Source: Pararhizobium_B sp963760965
GTDB lineage: Bacteria; Pseudomonadota; Alphaproteobacteria; Rhizobiales; Rhizobiaceae
DNA length: 64,000 nt
Direction: 5' to 3'
Assembly (NCBI GenBank): GCA_963760965.1
Contig: CAVXEW010000013.1
Location: forward strand, 434,001 to 498,000
The position numbers and the translations under genes are program-made. Position 1 is the first letter of the stretch; every line of letters starts with the position of its first letter. The notes beneath the pieces are model-generated. The model was not told the DNA's origin. It was given only the letters and a program-made list of their open reading frames with translations, and did no database searches. Of this stretch, positions 34,592 through 43,144 are shown piece after piece.

Positions 34592-37071
34592 GGCTTGCTG
34601 TCTCCTCTGGCCGGGATGGCCGAGCTGGCCTGGAGGTCGTAGGCGCGCAGGTCGTCCGGCGCGCCGCCGCCTCCACGGGACGGGGTGAAGCGGAGCGTGA
34701 CCGGCGAATCCGGCAGCACGTCGACCGCGTTGTCGGAAAAGCGGCCTTCCGCCCTGGTCTCCAGCATGACGTGGAGCGCCGGGCTGGCGGCGCTGATGGT
34801 GACGCTCGCCGAACCGTCGGGGCCGCTCTCCGTCTCGATCTTCAGCGCGGCGGGTTTCAGGTCAAGGGCCTTGTAGGTGCCGGGGACGAGATGCTCGCCG
34901 CCCTCCATCCCGTTCGACGCCCGCCAGCGGTAGAGCAGGATCCATCCCGGCGGCACGGCCGATGCGGGAACCTCCGCCATGGTCGCGGCGTGGTCGGTGC
35001 CGCACTCGCGGTGGCCCGAGTAGATCTCCTCGCTCCGGCCGCCGGGATCGAGCGCGAAGACCTTGAGGTCGATGCCGACGGGGCCTGCCGTGTCGTTGAC
35101 GGCGGAGAACTGGAAGGTCCGACCGTCGGCGGCGGGGACGGCCACGACGTTGACCGGCCGGAAGAACCGCCGGGCCATGTAGTGCAGCGCCTTCCAGCGG
35201 CCGCCATGGTCGAGGCTCGCCCAGGAGGCCACCGGCCACGTATCGTTCAGCTGCCAGTAGAGCGTGCCCATGCAATGGGGCTTCAGCGAGCGCCAGTAGT
35301 CGACCGCCGTGCGGATCGCCAGCCCCTGCTGGATCTGGCTCAGGTAGACGAAGTTGTCGAAGCCTTCGGGATAGCGGAAATAGCGGAACATCGTCTCGGC
35401 GATGCGGGCGTTGCCGCCGGCGTTCTTCTGGTGCTGCTCCATCACGGGGGAGGAGATGTTCATGTCGCCTTCGCCTGCGAATGTGTCGATCACCGGCCGC
35501 GAGGTGAAGGACTGGAAGCCGAATTCGGAGCAGAAGCGGGGCTTCACCGTGCGATAGTGGTCGAACGACTTTCCCTCGTGCCAGACCGACCAGAAGTGCA
35601 TGTCGCCGGAGGAATCCTCGTGCCAGGCGTCGCCGAAGTCGAGAACTCCGGAGGCGGGGCTCGACGGCCACCATTGCGCCTGCGGAACGGCGCGCTTCAG
35701 CGCCTGTTCGATCGTCCGGTTGAGCCGGTCGTAGCTGACGAGATACCGGTCGCGATCCTTCCGGGACTCCTCGAACCAGCCGAGGGCGCCGACGAGCTCG
35801 TTGTCGCCGCACCAGAGCGCGATGCAGGGATGGGTGGAAAGCCGTCGCGCCTGGTAATCCGCCTCGGCCTCCACTTCCGCAAGAAATTCAGGCGTCGAGG
35901 GGTAGAGGTTGCAGGCGAACATGAAGTCCTGCCAGACCATGAGACCGAGCCGGTCGCAGATGTCGTAGAACCAGTCGGCCTCGTAGAAGCCGCCGCCCCA
36001 GACCCGGATCATGTTCATGTGGGCATCGACGGCGGACTGCAGCAGCGCTTCGGTCTTCTCCGTGCCGGTGCGCGAGAACAGGGCGTCGGCGGGGATCCAG
36101 TTGGCGCCCCTGCAGAAGACCTCGCGGCCGTTGACCTCGAAGGCGAAGCGGCGGCCGGCGTCGTCCCGCTCGTCGATCAGTCGGATGTCGCGGAAGCCGA
36201 TCCTGCGTTCGCAATGTTCGAAGGGGGTGTCGATCGACAGCGTGTGGAGCGGCTGGCCGCCGGAGCCGGCCGGCCACCAGAGCTCCGGGTTCTCGATCGT
36301 CAGCGTCTCGGAGGCGGTCGTGTCGCCGGCCGCCAGCACGCAGTCGACGTCGCGCACGACGCCGGCGATTTCCAGCCTGACCGGCACGGTGGCCGCGCCT
36401 TTCGCGTGGAAGCCGACGCTCACCACGAGCTCGACCTTGCCGTCGCAATGGCGCTGCGACGTGGTGACGTGCTCGATGCGGCAGGTGTCGAGGCGCTTCA
36501 GCGCGACAGAGCCGTAAAGCCCGAGCGGCGCGATCGCGATGTTCCAGTCCCAGCCGAAATGGCATTGCGGCTTGCGCAGCATGTTGCCGTTCGGCAGCGG
36601 CGAATTGTCCTTGCTCCAGGGCACGCGGAAGGGCTGCGCCGCCTGCCTCGCGGCGGCGGCCTGCAGGCTCGACCGGATGAGGATCTCGATGCGGTTCTCC
36701 CCGGCCTTCAGCAGGTCGCCGACGTCCGGCCGGTAGCGGCGGAACGCGTTCTGCGCCTCCAGCACGACATGGCCGTTGACGGCGACCGTGGCGACGGTGT
36801 CGAGGCCCTCGATGTCCAGATACCAGTCGGGCGAGGCCGCATCCTCTTCGCTCAGGACGAGGGTCCTCGTCAGGCGCCAGTCCCGGTCGGCGACCCAGCG
36901 GACGTCGTACTCGTTGCGGCCGGCATAGGGATCGGGAATGAGGCCGGCGGCCTGCAATGCGCTGTGAACGTCGCCGGGAAGCGTCATCGCCGCCCGGTGT
37001 TCGCCGGCGGTGTCTTCCAGCTGCCATTCGCCTGCGAGTTCGTGGACGCCCGTGGCGGCGTGGGTCTTCAT
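34588..37071 (-). CDS. Beta-mannosidase, glycoside hydrolase family 2
   Basis: An 827-residue enzyme without a signal peptide, so it acts on imported oligosaccharides. Order: N-terminal jelly roll (WQLEDTAGEH to about 190, with LPGDVHSAL and DWYLDIEGLDTVATVAVNG), immunoglobulin-like domain, then the TIM barrel (REVFCRGANWIPADALFSR, NMIRVWGGGFYE, YDICDRLGLMVWQDFMFACN). The acid/base is in WCGDNEL (Glu near 421) and the nucleophile in FCSEFGFQS (Glu near 515). GGGFYE and WQDFMFACNLYP favour beta-mannosidase over beta-galactosidase. ATG 37071 has only a weak AGGA site; upstream is a 196-bp gap with a RIME-like repeat. Confidence 0.92.
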   Translation of the reverse strand: MKTHAATGVHELAGEWQLEDTAGEHRAAMTLPGDVHSALQAAGLIPDPYAGRNEYDVRWVADRDWRLTRTLVLSEEDAASPDWYLDIEGLDTVATVAVNGHVVLEAQNAFRRYRPDVGDLLKAGENRIEILIRSSLQAAAARQAAQPFRVPWSKDNSPLPNGNMLRKPQCHFGWDWNIAIAPLGLYGSVALKRLDTCRIEHVTTSQRHCDGKVELVVSVGFHAKGAATVPVRLEIAGVVRDVDCVLAAGDTTASETLTIENPELWWPAGSGGQPLHTLSIDTPFEHCERRIGFRDIRLIDERDDAGRRFAFEVNGREVFCRGANWIPADALFSRTGTEKTEALLQSAVDAHMNMIRVWGGGFYEADWFYDICDRLGLMVWQDFMFACNLYPSTPEFLAEVEAEADYQARRLSTHPCIALWCGDNELVGALGWFEESRKDRDRYLVSYDRLNRTIEQALKRAVPQAQWWPSSPASGVLDFGDAWHEDSSGDMHFWSVWHEGKSFDHYRTVKPRFCSEFGFQSFTSRPVIDTFAGEGDMNISSPVMEQHQKNAGGNARIAETMFRYFRYPEGFDNFVYLSQIQQGLAIRTAVDYWRSLKPHCMGTLYWQLNDTWPVASWASLDHGGRWKALHYMARRFFRPVNVVAVPAADGRTFQFSAVNDTAGPVGIDLKVFALDPGGRSEEIYSGHRECGTDHAATMAEVPASAVPPGWILLYRWRASNGMEGGEHLVPGTYKALDLKPAALKIETESGPDGSASVTISAASPALHVMLETRAEGRFSDNAVDVLPDSPVTLRFTPSRGGGGAPDDLRAYDLQASSAIPARGDSKP

Positions 37072-37133
37072 GCTGTCCTGCCAGTTTCCTTGGGCCGGAC
37101 CGGCAGAGCGGCCGGCCTGCGCCCGGTGGCGCC

Positions 37134-37236
37134 AGAGCATTTCCGGTGAAAACAGAATCGCCTTCGATGCTCTATCTCGTTGTTCCTGCGCAATTCCGGA
37201 CGCAAAACCGTTTCACACTTTTGCTGGAATTGCTCT
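37134..37236 (+). repeat. RIME-like rhizobial palindromic repeat, copy A
   Basis: Two hairpins in tandem: AGAGCAT (37134-37140) with ATGCTCT (37167-37173), and GCAATTCC (37190-37197) with GGAATTGC (37226-37233), the latter enclosing GCAAAA/TTTTGC. About 80% identical to copy B at 43008-43111. Resembles the rhizobium intergenic mosaic elements known from Rhizobium and Sinorhizobium (from memory). A partial third palindrome (GCAAT-ATTGC, about 37250-37266) touches the ATPase stop. It lies inside the mannoside operon. Confidence 0.8.
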
Positions 37237-37267
37237 CGTTGCTTTTTGCGCAATCGCCGGAATTGCT

Positions 37268-38389
37268 TCAGATGCGGTTCTCGCTCCCGGCGTCGAAGAG
37301 GGATGCGATGGTCATGTCGAAGGCGAGCGGGACCCTGTCTCCGGGCCGGTACCGCTTGCCGGAGAAGCAGCGCACGGAGACCGAGCGGTCGCCCAGCTTC
37401 AGCCAGACGAGGCTGTCGGCCCCCATCGGTTCCTCCAGCTCGACGACGCCCTCGATGCGGCCGGCGTGGCCAGCGGCGGCCTCGTCGAACCTGATGTGCT
37501 CGGGCCTGACGCCGAGCACCACCTTGCGGCCGGCCGCAAGGTCTTCGCCGCTTGCATAGTCCCGCAGGGAAACATCGATGCCCTCGCCGGAAAAGGCAAT
37601 GCCGTCCTTTCCATCGACGAGGCTGCCGGCGAAGAAGTTCATCGCCGGCGAGCCGATGAAGCCGGCGACGAAGAGGTTCCGCGGCCTGTTGTAGATCGTC
37701 AGCGGATCGTCGAGCTGCTGGATGACGCCGCCCTTCATCACGGCGATGCGGTCGGCGAGCGTCAGGGCCTCGATCTGGTCGTGGGTGACGTAGACCATGG
37801 TGTTTCCGAGCCGCTGGTGGAGGCGCTTGATCTCGACGCGCAGGTCGACGCGCAGCTTGGCGTCGAGGTTCGACAGCGGCTCGTCGAAGAGGAAGACGTC
37901 CACGTCCCGCACGAGCGCCCGGCCGATCGCCACGCGCTGGCGCTGGCCGCCGGAAAGGTGCGCCGGCCTGCGCTTCAGAAGCGGCTCGATCTGGAGGATC
38001 TCCGCCGCCCGCCTCACGCGCTCCTCGATATCCGCCTTGGGATGGCGGGCGACGCGGAGGCTGAAGCTCAGGTTGCGTTCCACCGACATCTGCGGATAGA
38101 GCGCATAGGACTGGAAGACCATGCCGATGCCGCGGTCCTTCGGCTCCTCCCACGTCACGTTCTTTCCGGAAATCCAGATCTCGCCGTCGGAAATGTCGAC
38201 GAGGCCCGCGATCGCGTTCAGGAGCGTCGACTTCCCGCAGCCCGACGGGCCGAGGAGCACGAGGAACTCGCCGGGCCGGATGTCGAGGTTCAGGCCCCTG
38301 ATGACCTCGACGGCGCCGAAGCGGATGTCGAGTTCGCGGACGCTGACGGAGTGGTCCCTGGCTTGCAAGCCGTGTTCCATCGCGCTCAT
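37268..38389 (-). CDS. Carbohydrate ABC transporter ATPase (UgpC/MsmK/MalK-type)
   Basis: A 373-residue ATPase. Walker A GPSGCGKST near residue 46, Q-loop MVFQSYALYPQMSV, signature LSGGQRQRVAIGRAL, Walker B FLFDEPLSNLDAKLR, switch His in YVTHDQIEALTLADR. The C-terminal regulatory OB fold follows (GVRPEHIRF, MGADSLVWLKLG). ATGA overlap with the permease at 38386. Last transporter gene before the RIME-like repeat and the mannosidase. It powers import of oligosaccharides. Confidence 0.94.
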   Translation of the reverse strand: MSAMEHGLQARDHSVSVRELDIRFGAVEVIRGLNLDIRPGEFLVLLGPSGCGKSTLLNAIAGLVDISDGEIWISGKNVTWEEPKDRGIGMVFQSYALYPQMSVERNLSFSLRVARHPKADIEERVRRAAEILQIEPLLKRRPAHLSGGQRQRVAIGRALVRDVDVFLFDEPLSNLDAKLRVDLRVEIKRLHQRLGNTMVYVTHDQIEALTLADRIAVMKGGVIQQLDDPLTIYNRPRNLFVAGFIGSPAMNFFAGSLVDGKDGIAFSGEGIDVSLRDYASGEDLAAGRKVVLGVRPEHIRFDEAAAGHAGRIEGVVELEEPMGADSLVWLKLGDRSVSVRCFSGKRYRPGDRVPLAFDMTIASLFDAGSENRI

Positions 38390-39276
38390 CCTTTCACGGC
38401 GCCGGCCGCGATGCCGCGCACGAACCAGCGGCCGGAGACGAAATAGACGACCAGTGGAACAAGCGCGGTGAGGATCGTTGCAGCCATGTTGACGTTGTAG
38501 GCCCTCGTGCCGGTGGTGGTGTTGACGACGTTGTTGAGCTCGACGGTCATCGGCAGGTTCTCGCGCCCGGCGAAGATCAGGCCGAAGAGGAAGTCGTTCC
38601 AGATGCCGGTGACCTGCAGGATCGTGGCGACGACGAGGATCGGGCCGGACATCGGCACGATCAGGCGGAGGAAGATCGTCCAGAAGCCGCCGCCGTCGAT
38701 GCGCGCGGCCTTGAAGAGGTCGATCGGCATGGCGATGTAGTAATTCCGGAAGAGCAGGGTCATCACCGGCAGGCCGAAGATCGTGTGGACGATGATGATG
38801 CCGGGCAGGGTGTTGTAGAGGGCGACCTGCGAGAGCATGCGCACCAGCGGGTAGAGGAACACCTGGTACGGGATGAAGGCGCCGAGCAGCAGGATCGCGA
38901 AGACGACGTTGCCGGCTTTCGGGCGCCAGAAGGAGAGGGCGTAGCCGTTGATCGCGCCGAGGCCGATGGACACGACGACGCTCGGGACCATGATCCGGAA
39001 GGAATTCACCAGCCCGACGTGGATGCCCTGGCAGTTGACGCCGGTGCAGGCCTTCGACCAGGCCACGATCCACGGCTCGATCGTCGCCGTCGACGGCCAG
39101 GCGAAGATGTCGCCCTGCTGGATCTCCGGCATCGTCTTCAGCGAGGTGACGATCATCACGTAGAAGGGCAGCAGGAAGAACAGCGCCGAGACGACGAGGA
39201 AGGCGTAGATGCCGATGCGGGCGGCGGTGAGGCCCTTCGGCTTCGGCCCCCGCGGGGTGGTTCCGGTCCCGCTCAT
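38386..39276 (-). CDS. Carbohydrate ABC transporter permease (MalG-type)
   Basis: A 296-residue protein with six membrane helices: FYVMIVTSLKTMPEIQQGDIFAWP at the first periplasmic loop, and the EAA-like cytosolic coupling loop PIDLFKAARIDGGGFWTIFLRLIVPM. The C-terminus ends inside the cytosol (RWFVRGIAAGAVKG), typical of MalG. Translationally coupled on both sides by ATGA overlaps. It carries a two-cysteine insert CTGVNC in the first periplasmic loop, possibly a disulfide. Confidence 0.92.
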   Translation of the reverse strand: MSGTGTTPRGPKPKGLTAARIGIYAFLVVSALFFLLPFYVMIVTSLKTMPEIQQGDIFAWPSTATIEPWIVAWSKACTGVNCQGIHVGLVNSFRIMVPSVVVSIGLGAINGYALSFWRPKAGNVVFAILLLGAFIPYQVFLYPLVRMLSQVALYNTLPGIIIVHTIFGLPVMTLLFRNYYIAMPIDLFKAARIDGGGFWTIFLRLIVPMSGPILVVATILQVTGIWNDFLFGLIFAGRENLPMTVELNNVVNTTTGTRAYNVNMAATILTALVPLVVYFVSGRWFVRGIAAGAVKG

Positions 39277-40160
39277 GCCGTCCCTGCCTTGCTGCCGCGG
39301 AAATACTGGTTGTAGAGCCAGGGGCCGAGGACGACGACGACGGCGACGAACATCACCGTCGCGGCGGCGGTGGCGAGCGCGATGTTCTGCCGGTTGAACA
39401 GGTAGTCGATCACGAATTTCGCCGGCACCTCGGTCGAGATGCCGGGACCGCCGCCGGTCATCGCGACGACGAGGTCGTAGACCTTCACCACGGCGATGCC
39501 GAGGAGCACGATGGCGGTGACGAACATGCTCGAGAGCATCGGGATGACGACGCTGAGGTAGATGCGCCAGGCGGGTATGCCGTCGACCCTTGCGGCCTTC
39601 CAGAGATCCTCGTCGATGCCGCGCAGGCCCGCGAGCAGGATCGCCATGACGAGGCCGGCGGACTGCCAGATGCCGGCGAAGCCGACGAGGTAGATCGCCC
39701 GGTCGCCGCGCGCCAGCCAGTCGAAGCTGAAGCTCGTCCAGCCCCAGGTGTGGAAGGTCTTCTGCAGGCCGAGGGTCGGGTTGAGGATCCACTGCCAGAC
39801 GAGGCCGGTGACGATGAAGGACATGGCGTAGGGATAGAGGAAGATCGTGCGGAAGAAGCCTTCGCCCCGGATCCTCTGGTCGAGGAAGACGGCGAGCAGG
39901 AAGCCGAGGACGAGGCAGCCGACGATGAAGATGACGCCGAAGATCGCCAGGTTCTCGACGGAGATCGTCCAGCGATGGGTATGGAAGAGGCGGTCGTACT
40001 GCTTCAAGCCCACCCAGTCGTAGTGGGGGAAGATGTGCGAGTTGGTGAAGGAGATGCGGATCGTCCAGACGATCGTTCCGACATAGGCGAAAATGACGAT
40101 CAGCCACGAGGGAACGAGCGCGACCTGCGCTGCGACGTTGCGCAATCGACGGCGTTTCAC
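39273..40160 (-). CDS. Carbohydrate ABC transporter permease (MalF-type)
   Basis: A 295-residue permease with six helices and the EAA loop GIDEDLWKAARVDGIPAWRIYLSVVIPM. The start was set at GTG 40160 (MKRRRLRNVAAQ) because GGGGAGG stands exactly six bases before it; GTG 40187 and ATG 40175 lie upstream in frame, but the ATG is immediately followed by that same ribosome site. ATGA overlap with the MalG-type gene. The 106-bp gap before it holds a 14-bp-stem hairpin. Confidence 0.9.
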   Translation of the reverse strand: MKRRRLRNVAAQVALVPSWLIVIFAYVGTIVWTIRISFTNSHIFPHYDWVGLKQYDRLFHTHRWTISVENLAIFGVIFIVGCLVLGFLLAVFLDQRIRGEGFFRTIFLYPYAMSFIVTGLVWQWILNPTLGLQKTFHTWGWTSFSFDWLARGDRAIYLVGFAGIWQSAGLVMAILLAGLRGIDEDLWKAARVDGIPAWRIYLSVVIPMLSSMFVTAIVLLGIAVVKVYDLVVAMTGGGPGISTEVPAKFVIDYLFNRQNIALATAAATVMFVAVVVVLGPWLYNQYFRGSKAGTA

Positions 40161-40216
40161 GGACGACCTCCCCATCGGACTGTTCACCTGCCCGCCGCCG
40201 GTCCGGGACCGCCGGC

Positions 40217-40259
40217 GGGACCCGGCGGGCGCGTCCGAAAACGCCGCCCGCCGGGTCCC
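40217..40259 (-). terminator. 14-bp-stem hairpin between binding-protein and permease genes
   Basis: GGGACCCGGCGGGC (40217-40230) pairs perfectly with GCCCGCCGGGTCCC (40246-40259) around a 15-base loop. It starts 8 bp after the binding-protein stop. In sugar ABC operons such structures keep binding-protein mRNA more abundant than that of the permeases. A partial terminator is the other option. Confidence 0.7.
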
Positions 40260-40266
40260 CGGGCCG

Positions 40267-41494
40267 TCACTTGGCCATCGTGCTCACGAAGTTCTGCACG
40301 AACTGGTCGGGCGTCTCGTCCTTGTTGGTGAAGAACGAGGAGACGAGGTCCGTCAGCGACCCCGTGAGGTCCGGCGAGATCAGGATGTCGGAGCTCGGCA
40401 CGTAGTCGCCCTTCTTCAGGAGCGCGATGCCCCGCTGGGCGCAGGAGTCCATCGAACCGGTCGAGACGTCGGAGCGCACCGGCACGGAGCCCTTCTTGTC
40501 GTTGAAGGCGACCTGCACCTTCGGCTCAAGCATCACCTTGGCGAGCAGGTCCTGCGCCTTCTTGTCCTTGGCGGCCTTCGGGAAGACGAAGACGTCGCCG
40601 CCGACCCAGTAGACGTGGTGGCCGAGGCCGGCGATGCAGCCGACGTCCTTGCCGGGCACCTTGCCGTCGTTGGTGATCTCGCCCTTGGCCCAGTCGCCCA
40701 TGAAGTTGAAGCCCGCCTTGCCCTGGATGACCAGCGCGATCGCCTGGTTCCACTGGCGGCCCTGCATGCCGTTGTCGACGTAGTTGCGGAGCTTGCCGAA
40801 GGTCTCGGCGACCTTCTTGAACTCGGGCGACTTCATCGCGCCGGCGTCGCGGTCCTTGACGATCTTCATGTAGAGGTCCTTGCCGCCCTCGCCGATCAGG
40901 ACGTTGAAGAACGTCAGCACCTGGGTCCAGGCGTCGCCGGACTGGGCGAGGGGGATGATGCCGGCCTTCTTCAGCGCGTCGGCGTCCTTGAAGAAGTCGT
41001 CCCAGTTCCTGGGCGGCTCGACGCCGGCCTTCTTGAGGGCGTCGCTGGAATACCAGAGCCAGGTGTTGGAGTGGATGTTTACCGGGACGCCGTACATGTG
41101 GCCGTCTTTCGATCACCGCCTTGAGGACGACCGGGTTGATGACCTTCTTCCAGCCGTACTTCTCGGCGAGCGGGTCGAGGTTGCGCAGCAGGCCGTTCTG
41201 CACGAGTTCGTCGAACTGCTTGCCGGTGTTGAACTGCATGGCGTCGGGCGGATTGCCGCCGACGATCCTGTTGATGCCGTCGGTGCGCGCCGCGTCGCCG
41301 CCGCCGCCGGCGACGGCCGCGTCGACCCACTTGCCGCCCTGGGCGTCGAACGCCTTCTCGAACTGCATCACGGCGGCGTGCTCGCCGCCGGAGGTCCACC
41401 AGTGGATGACCTCGGCCTTCTCTGCCGCTGCCGCCTGCCCGGCGAGCATGGCGAGGGCGGTGCCGGCCAGGGCCAGCTTAATGATGGAACGCAT
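40267..41494 (-). pseudogene. Carbohydrate ABC transporter substrate-binding protein, single-base frameshift
   Basis: Two frames together make one extracellular solute-binding protein of about 408 residues. The first 129 codons (from ATG 41494, SD GGGAGGA) give a signal peptide (MRSIIKLALAGTALAMLAGQAAAA) and EVIHWWTSGGEHAAV, PPDAMQFNTGKQFDEL and ending VLKAVIE. The rest resumes at about 41106 one base out of frame: DGHMYGVPVNIHSNTWLWYS through WTQVLTFF, GDWAKGE and GSVPVRSDV to the stop at 40267. Removing one T from the TTT at 41107-41109 restores a full protein. It may be a true mutation or a sequencing error. First gene of the mannoside operon, with the promoter described upstream. Confidence 0.85.
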
Positions 41495-41507
41495 CTCAAG
41501 TCCTCCC

Positions 41508-41523
41508 AACTGAAACGTTACTG
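41508..41523. promoter_or_regulatory. Operator-like site 1 (mannoside operon)
   Basis: AACTGAAACGTTACTG covers the predicted transcription start of the leftward operon and matches site 2 at 13 of 16 positions, with the central CG usual for LacI-family operators. Binding there would block the operon promoter. Confidence 0.55.
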
Positions 41524-41804
41524 CTGGACCGTAAGGGAAACGATTTCCGGATGCAACGGTGTCCGCCCGAAAAATTTCCGGGCCGCGCCAGGAGGCGGAA
41601 AGACGCGCGGACATGGCGATTCCGCGTCCGGGAAAGGCCATCGCACCAGCAGCGAAAAGATCCGACTAATTATTTGTTTTTGTTAATTAATATTCTTTCT
41701 TGCCGGTACAGAGTCGCGCCGGGGTGGCGCCGAGGCGACAGACGCAGCGCGCCGGCGCCCGGGGCGCTCCCGCCCGACGGGCGCGGGGCGGCTGGATCTT
41801 TAAA

Positions 41805-41820
41805 AACTGTATCGTTACAG
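41805..41820. promoter_or_regulatory. Operator-like site 2 (LacI gene)
   Basis: AACTGTATCGTTACAG, part of ACTGTA-TCGT-TACAGT (41806-41821), a near-perfect palindrome 88 bp before the LacI start. Same motif as site 1, 297 bp away, so autoregulation and looping are possible. Confidence 0.55.
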
Positions 41821-41908
41821 TAAATAGGAGTAGGGTGGCACTCCCGGTCGCTGCGCGGGTGCGGGTTTTTCCGGTGGCCCTCGTATCGGGGACAAGGTAG
41901 TTAGGATC

Positions 41909-42937
41909 ATGGCTGATCTGGGGAGCAAGGGCGGAGCGAGCGGCGGGCGAGGCCAGCCCGGGCGGCCGACGCTGAAGACGATCGCCTACATGACGGGCCT
42001 CGGGATCACGACGATCTCGCGGGCGCTCAAGGACGCGCCGGACATCGGCGCGGATACGAAAGAGCGCGTGCGGATGGTCGCCAAGCAGATCGGCTACCGG
42101 CCGAACCGCGCGGGCGTGCGCCTGCGGACCGGCAAGACCAACGTCATCAGCCTGATCCTCAACACCGAGGAGGAGGTGATGGGGCTGACGAGCGAGATCA
42201 TCTGCGGCATCTCGGAGGTGCTGGCCCCGACGCAGTACCACCTGATCGTGACGCCCTACCGCAGCGGGCAGGACGCGATGGAACCGGTGCGCTACGTCAT
42301 CGAGACCGCGTCGGCCGACGGCATCATCATCTCGCGCACCGAGCCGGACGATCCGCGCGTGCGCTACATGCTCGAGCACGACTTTCCGTTCGCCACCCAC
42401 GGGCGGACGATCCACAACGGCCCGCATCCCTACCACGACTTCGACAACTACGCCTTCGCCTCCGAGGCCGTCAGGCGGCTCGTGGCGCGCGGGCGCAAGC
42501 GCCTGGCGCTGATCGGCCCGCCCAAGCACCTGACCTACTACCGCCACATGCAGGCGGGCTTCTCCGACGCCGTCGCCGAGGCCGGCGTCGAGGAGGTCGT
42601 GCTTTCGGGGGTGACGATCGACAACACGCTGGCGGAGATCAAGGACTACGTCGCCTCCGTCATGTCCCGGCCGAACCGGCCGGACGGGCTCGTCAGCGGA
42701 TCCGGCGCCGGGCCGATCGGCATTGTCCCGGGCCTGGAGAGCGTCGGACTGAGGCTCGGTCGCGACGTCGACCTGGCGTCCAAGCAGTCGACGCAGATCC
42801 TGCAATGGTTCCGCCCGGAGATCATCGTGACGTTCGAGGACTTCCGGCTTGCCGGCCGCGAGCTCGCGCACGCCGTGCTCTCGCGCATCGAGAACAGGCC
42901 GGTGGAGGAATTGCAGTCGCTCTGCCGTCCGGCCTGA
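41909..42937 (+). CDS. LacI-family regulator of the mannoside operon
   Basis: A 342-residue regulator. Helix-turn-helix PTLKTIAYMTGLGITTISRAL near residues 20-39, with YRPNRAGVRLRTGKTN as hinge, then the effector domain (SLILNTEEEV, GIIISRTEPDDPRV, ATHGRTIH, DNYAFASEAVRRLVARGRKRLALIG, FEDFRLAGRELA). ATG 41909 lacks a strong ribosome site (AGGATC). Divergent from the mannoside operon; expected to repress it until a mannoside or mannose derivative binds. Confidence 0.9.
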   Translation: MADLGSKGGASGGRGQPGRPTLKTIAYMTGLGITTISRALKDAPDIGADTKERVRMVAKQIGYRPNRAGVRLRTGKTNVISLILNTEEEVMGLTSEIICGISEVLAPTQYHLIVTPYRSGQDAMEPVRYVIETASADGIIISRTEPDDPRVRYMLEHDFPFATHGRTIHNGPHPYHDFDNYAFASEAVRRLVARGRKRLALIGPPKHLTYYRHMQAGFSDAVAEAGVEEVVLSGVTIDNTLAEIKDYVASVMSRPNRPDGLVSGSGAGPIGIVPGLESVGLRLGRDVDLASKQSTQILQWFRPEIIVTFEDFRLAGRELAHAVLSRIENRPVEELQSLCRPA

Positions 42938-43007
42938 CGCGCGACGGCCGCCGGACGTTTCGCGGGCGCTGCGGACTTGCCGTGGCAAACGCGCCGGCGA
43001 CGCGCTG

Positions 43008-43111
43008 AAGCATTTCGGGTGAAAACATAATCGCCCTCGATGCTCTATTTCGTTGTTTTTACGCAATTCCGGGTGAAAAACCGTTTCACACTCTTGCTGG
43101 AATTGCGCTAG
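43008..43111 (+). repeat. RIME-like rhizobial palindromic repeat, copy B
   Basis: Same two-hairpin design and orientation as copy A at 37134: GCAT-ATGC half first, then GCAATTCC with GGAATTGC enclosing the CCGTTTCACACTCTTGC segment. It begins 70 bp after the LacI stop and ends 33 bp before the AEC transporter start, so it may also act as a terminator for the LacI gene. Confidence 0.8.
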
Positions 43112-43144
43112 AGGGGCGGGGCCTCTCAACGCCCGGTTTCGCCC

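Larger units (their letters stand above)
41495..41908. promoter_or_regulatory. Divergent control region of mannoside operon and its LacI regulator
   Basis: A 414-bp gap. Leftward promoter: minus-strand TTGCAT (41556-41551), 17-bp spacer, TACGGT (41533-41528), start near 41521. The spacer contains the palindrome GGAAA CGA TTTCC (41536-41548). Two operator-like sites are listed separately. An AT-rich block lies at about 41667-41705. No gene is supported. Confidence 0.55.

Noticed and set aside
40175..40187. Upstream starts GTG 40187 and ATG 40175 for the MalF-type permease
   Set aside because: A GGGGAGG site with ideal spacing serves GTG 40160, and it lies within the codons that would follow the upstream starts.
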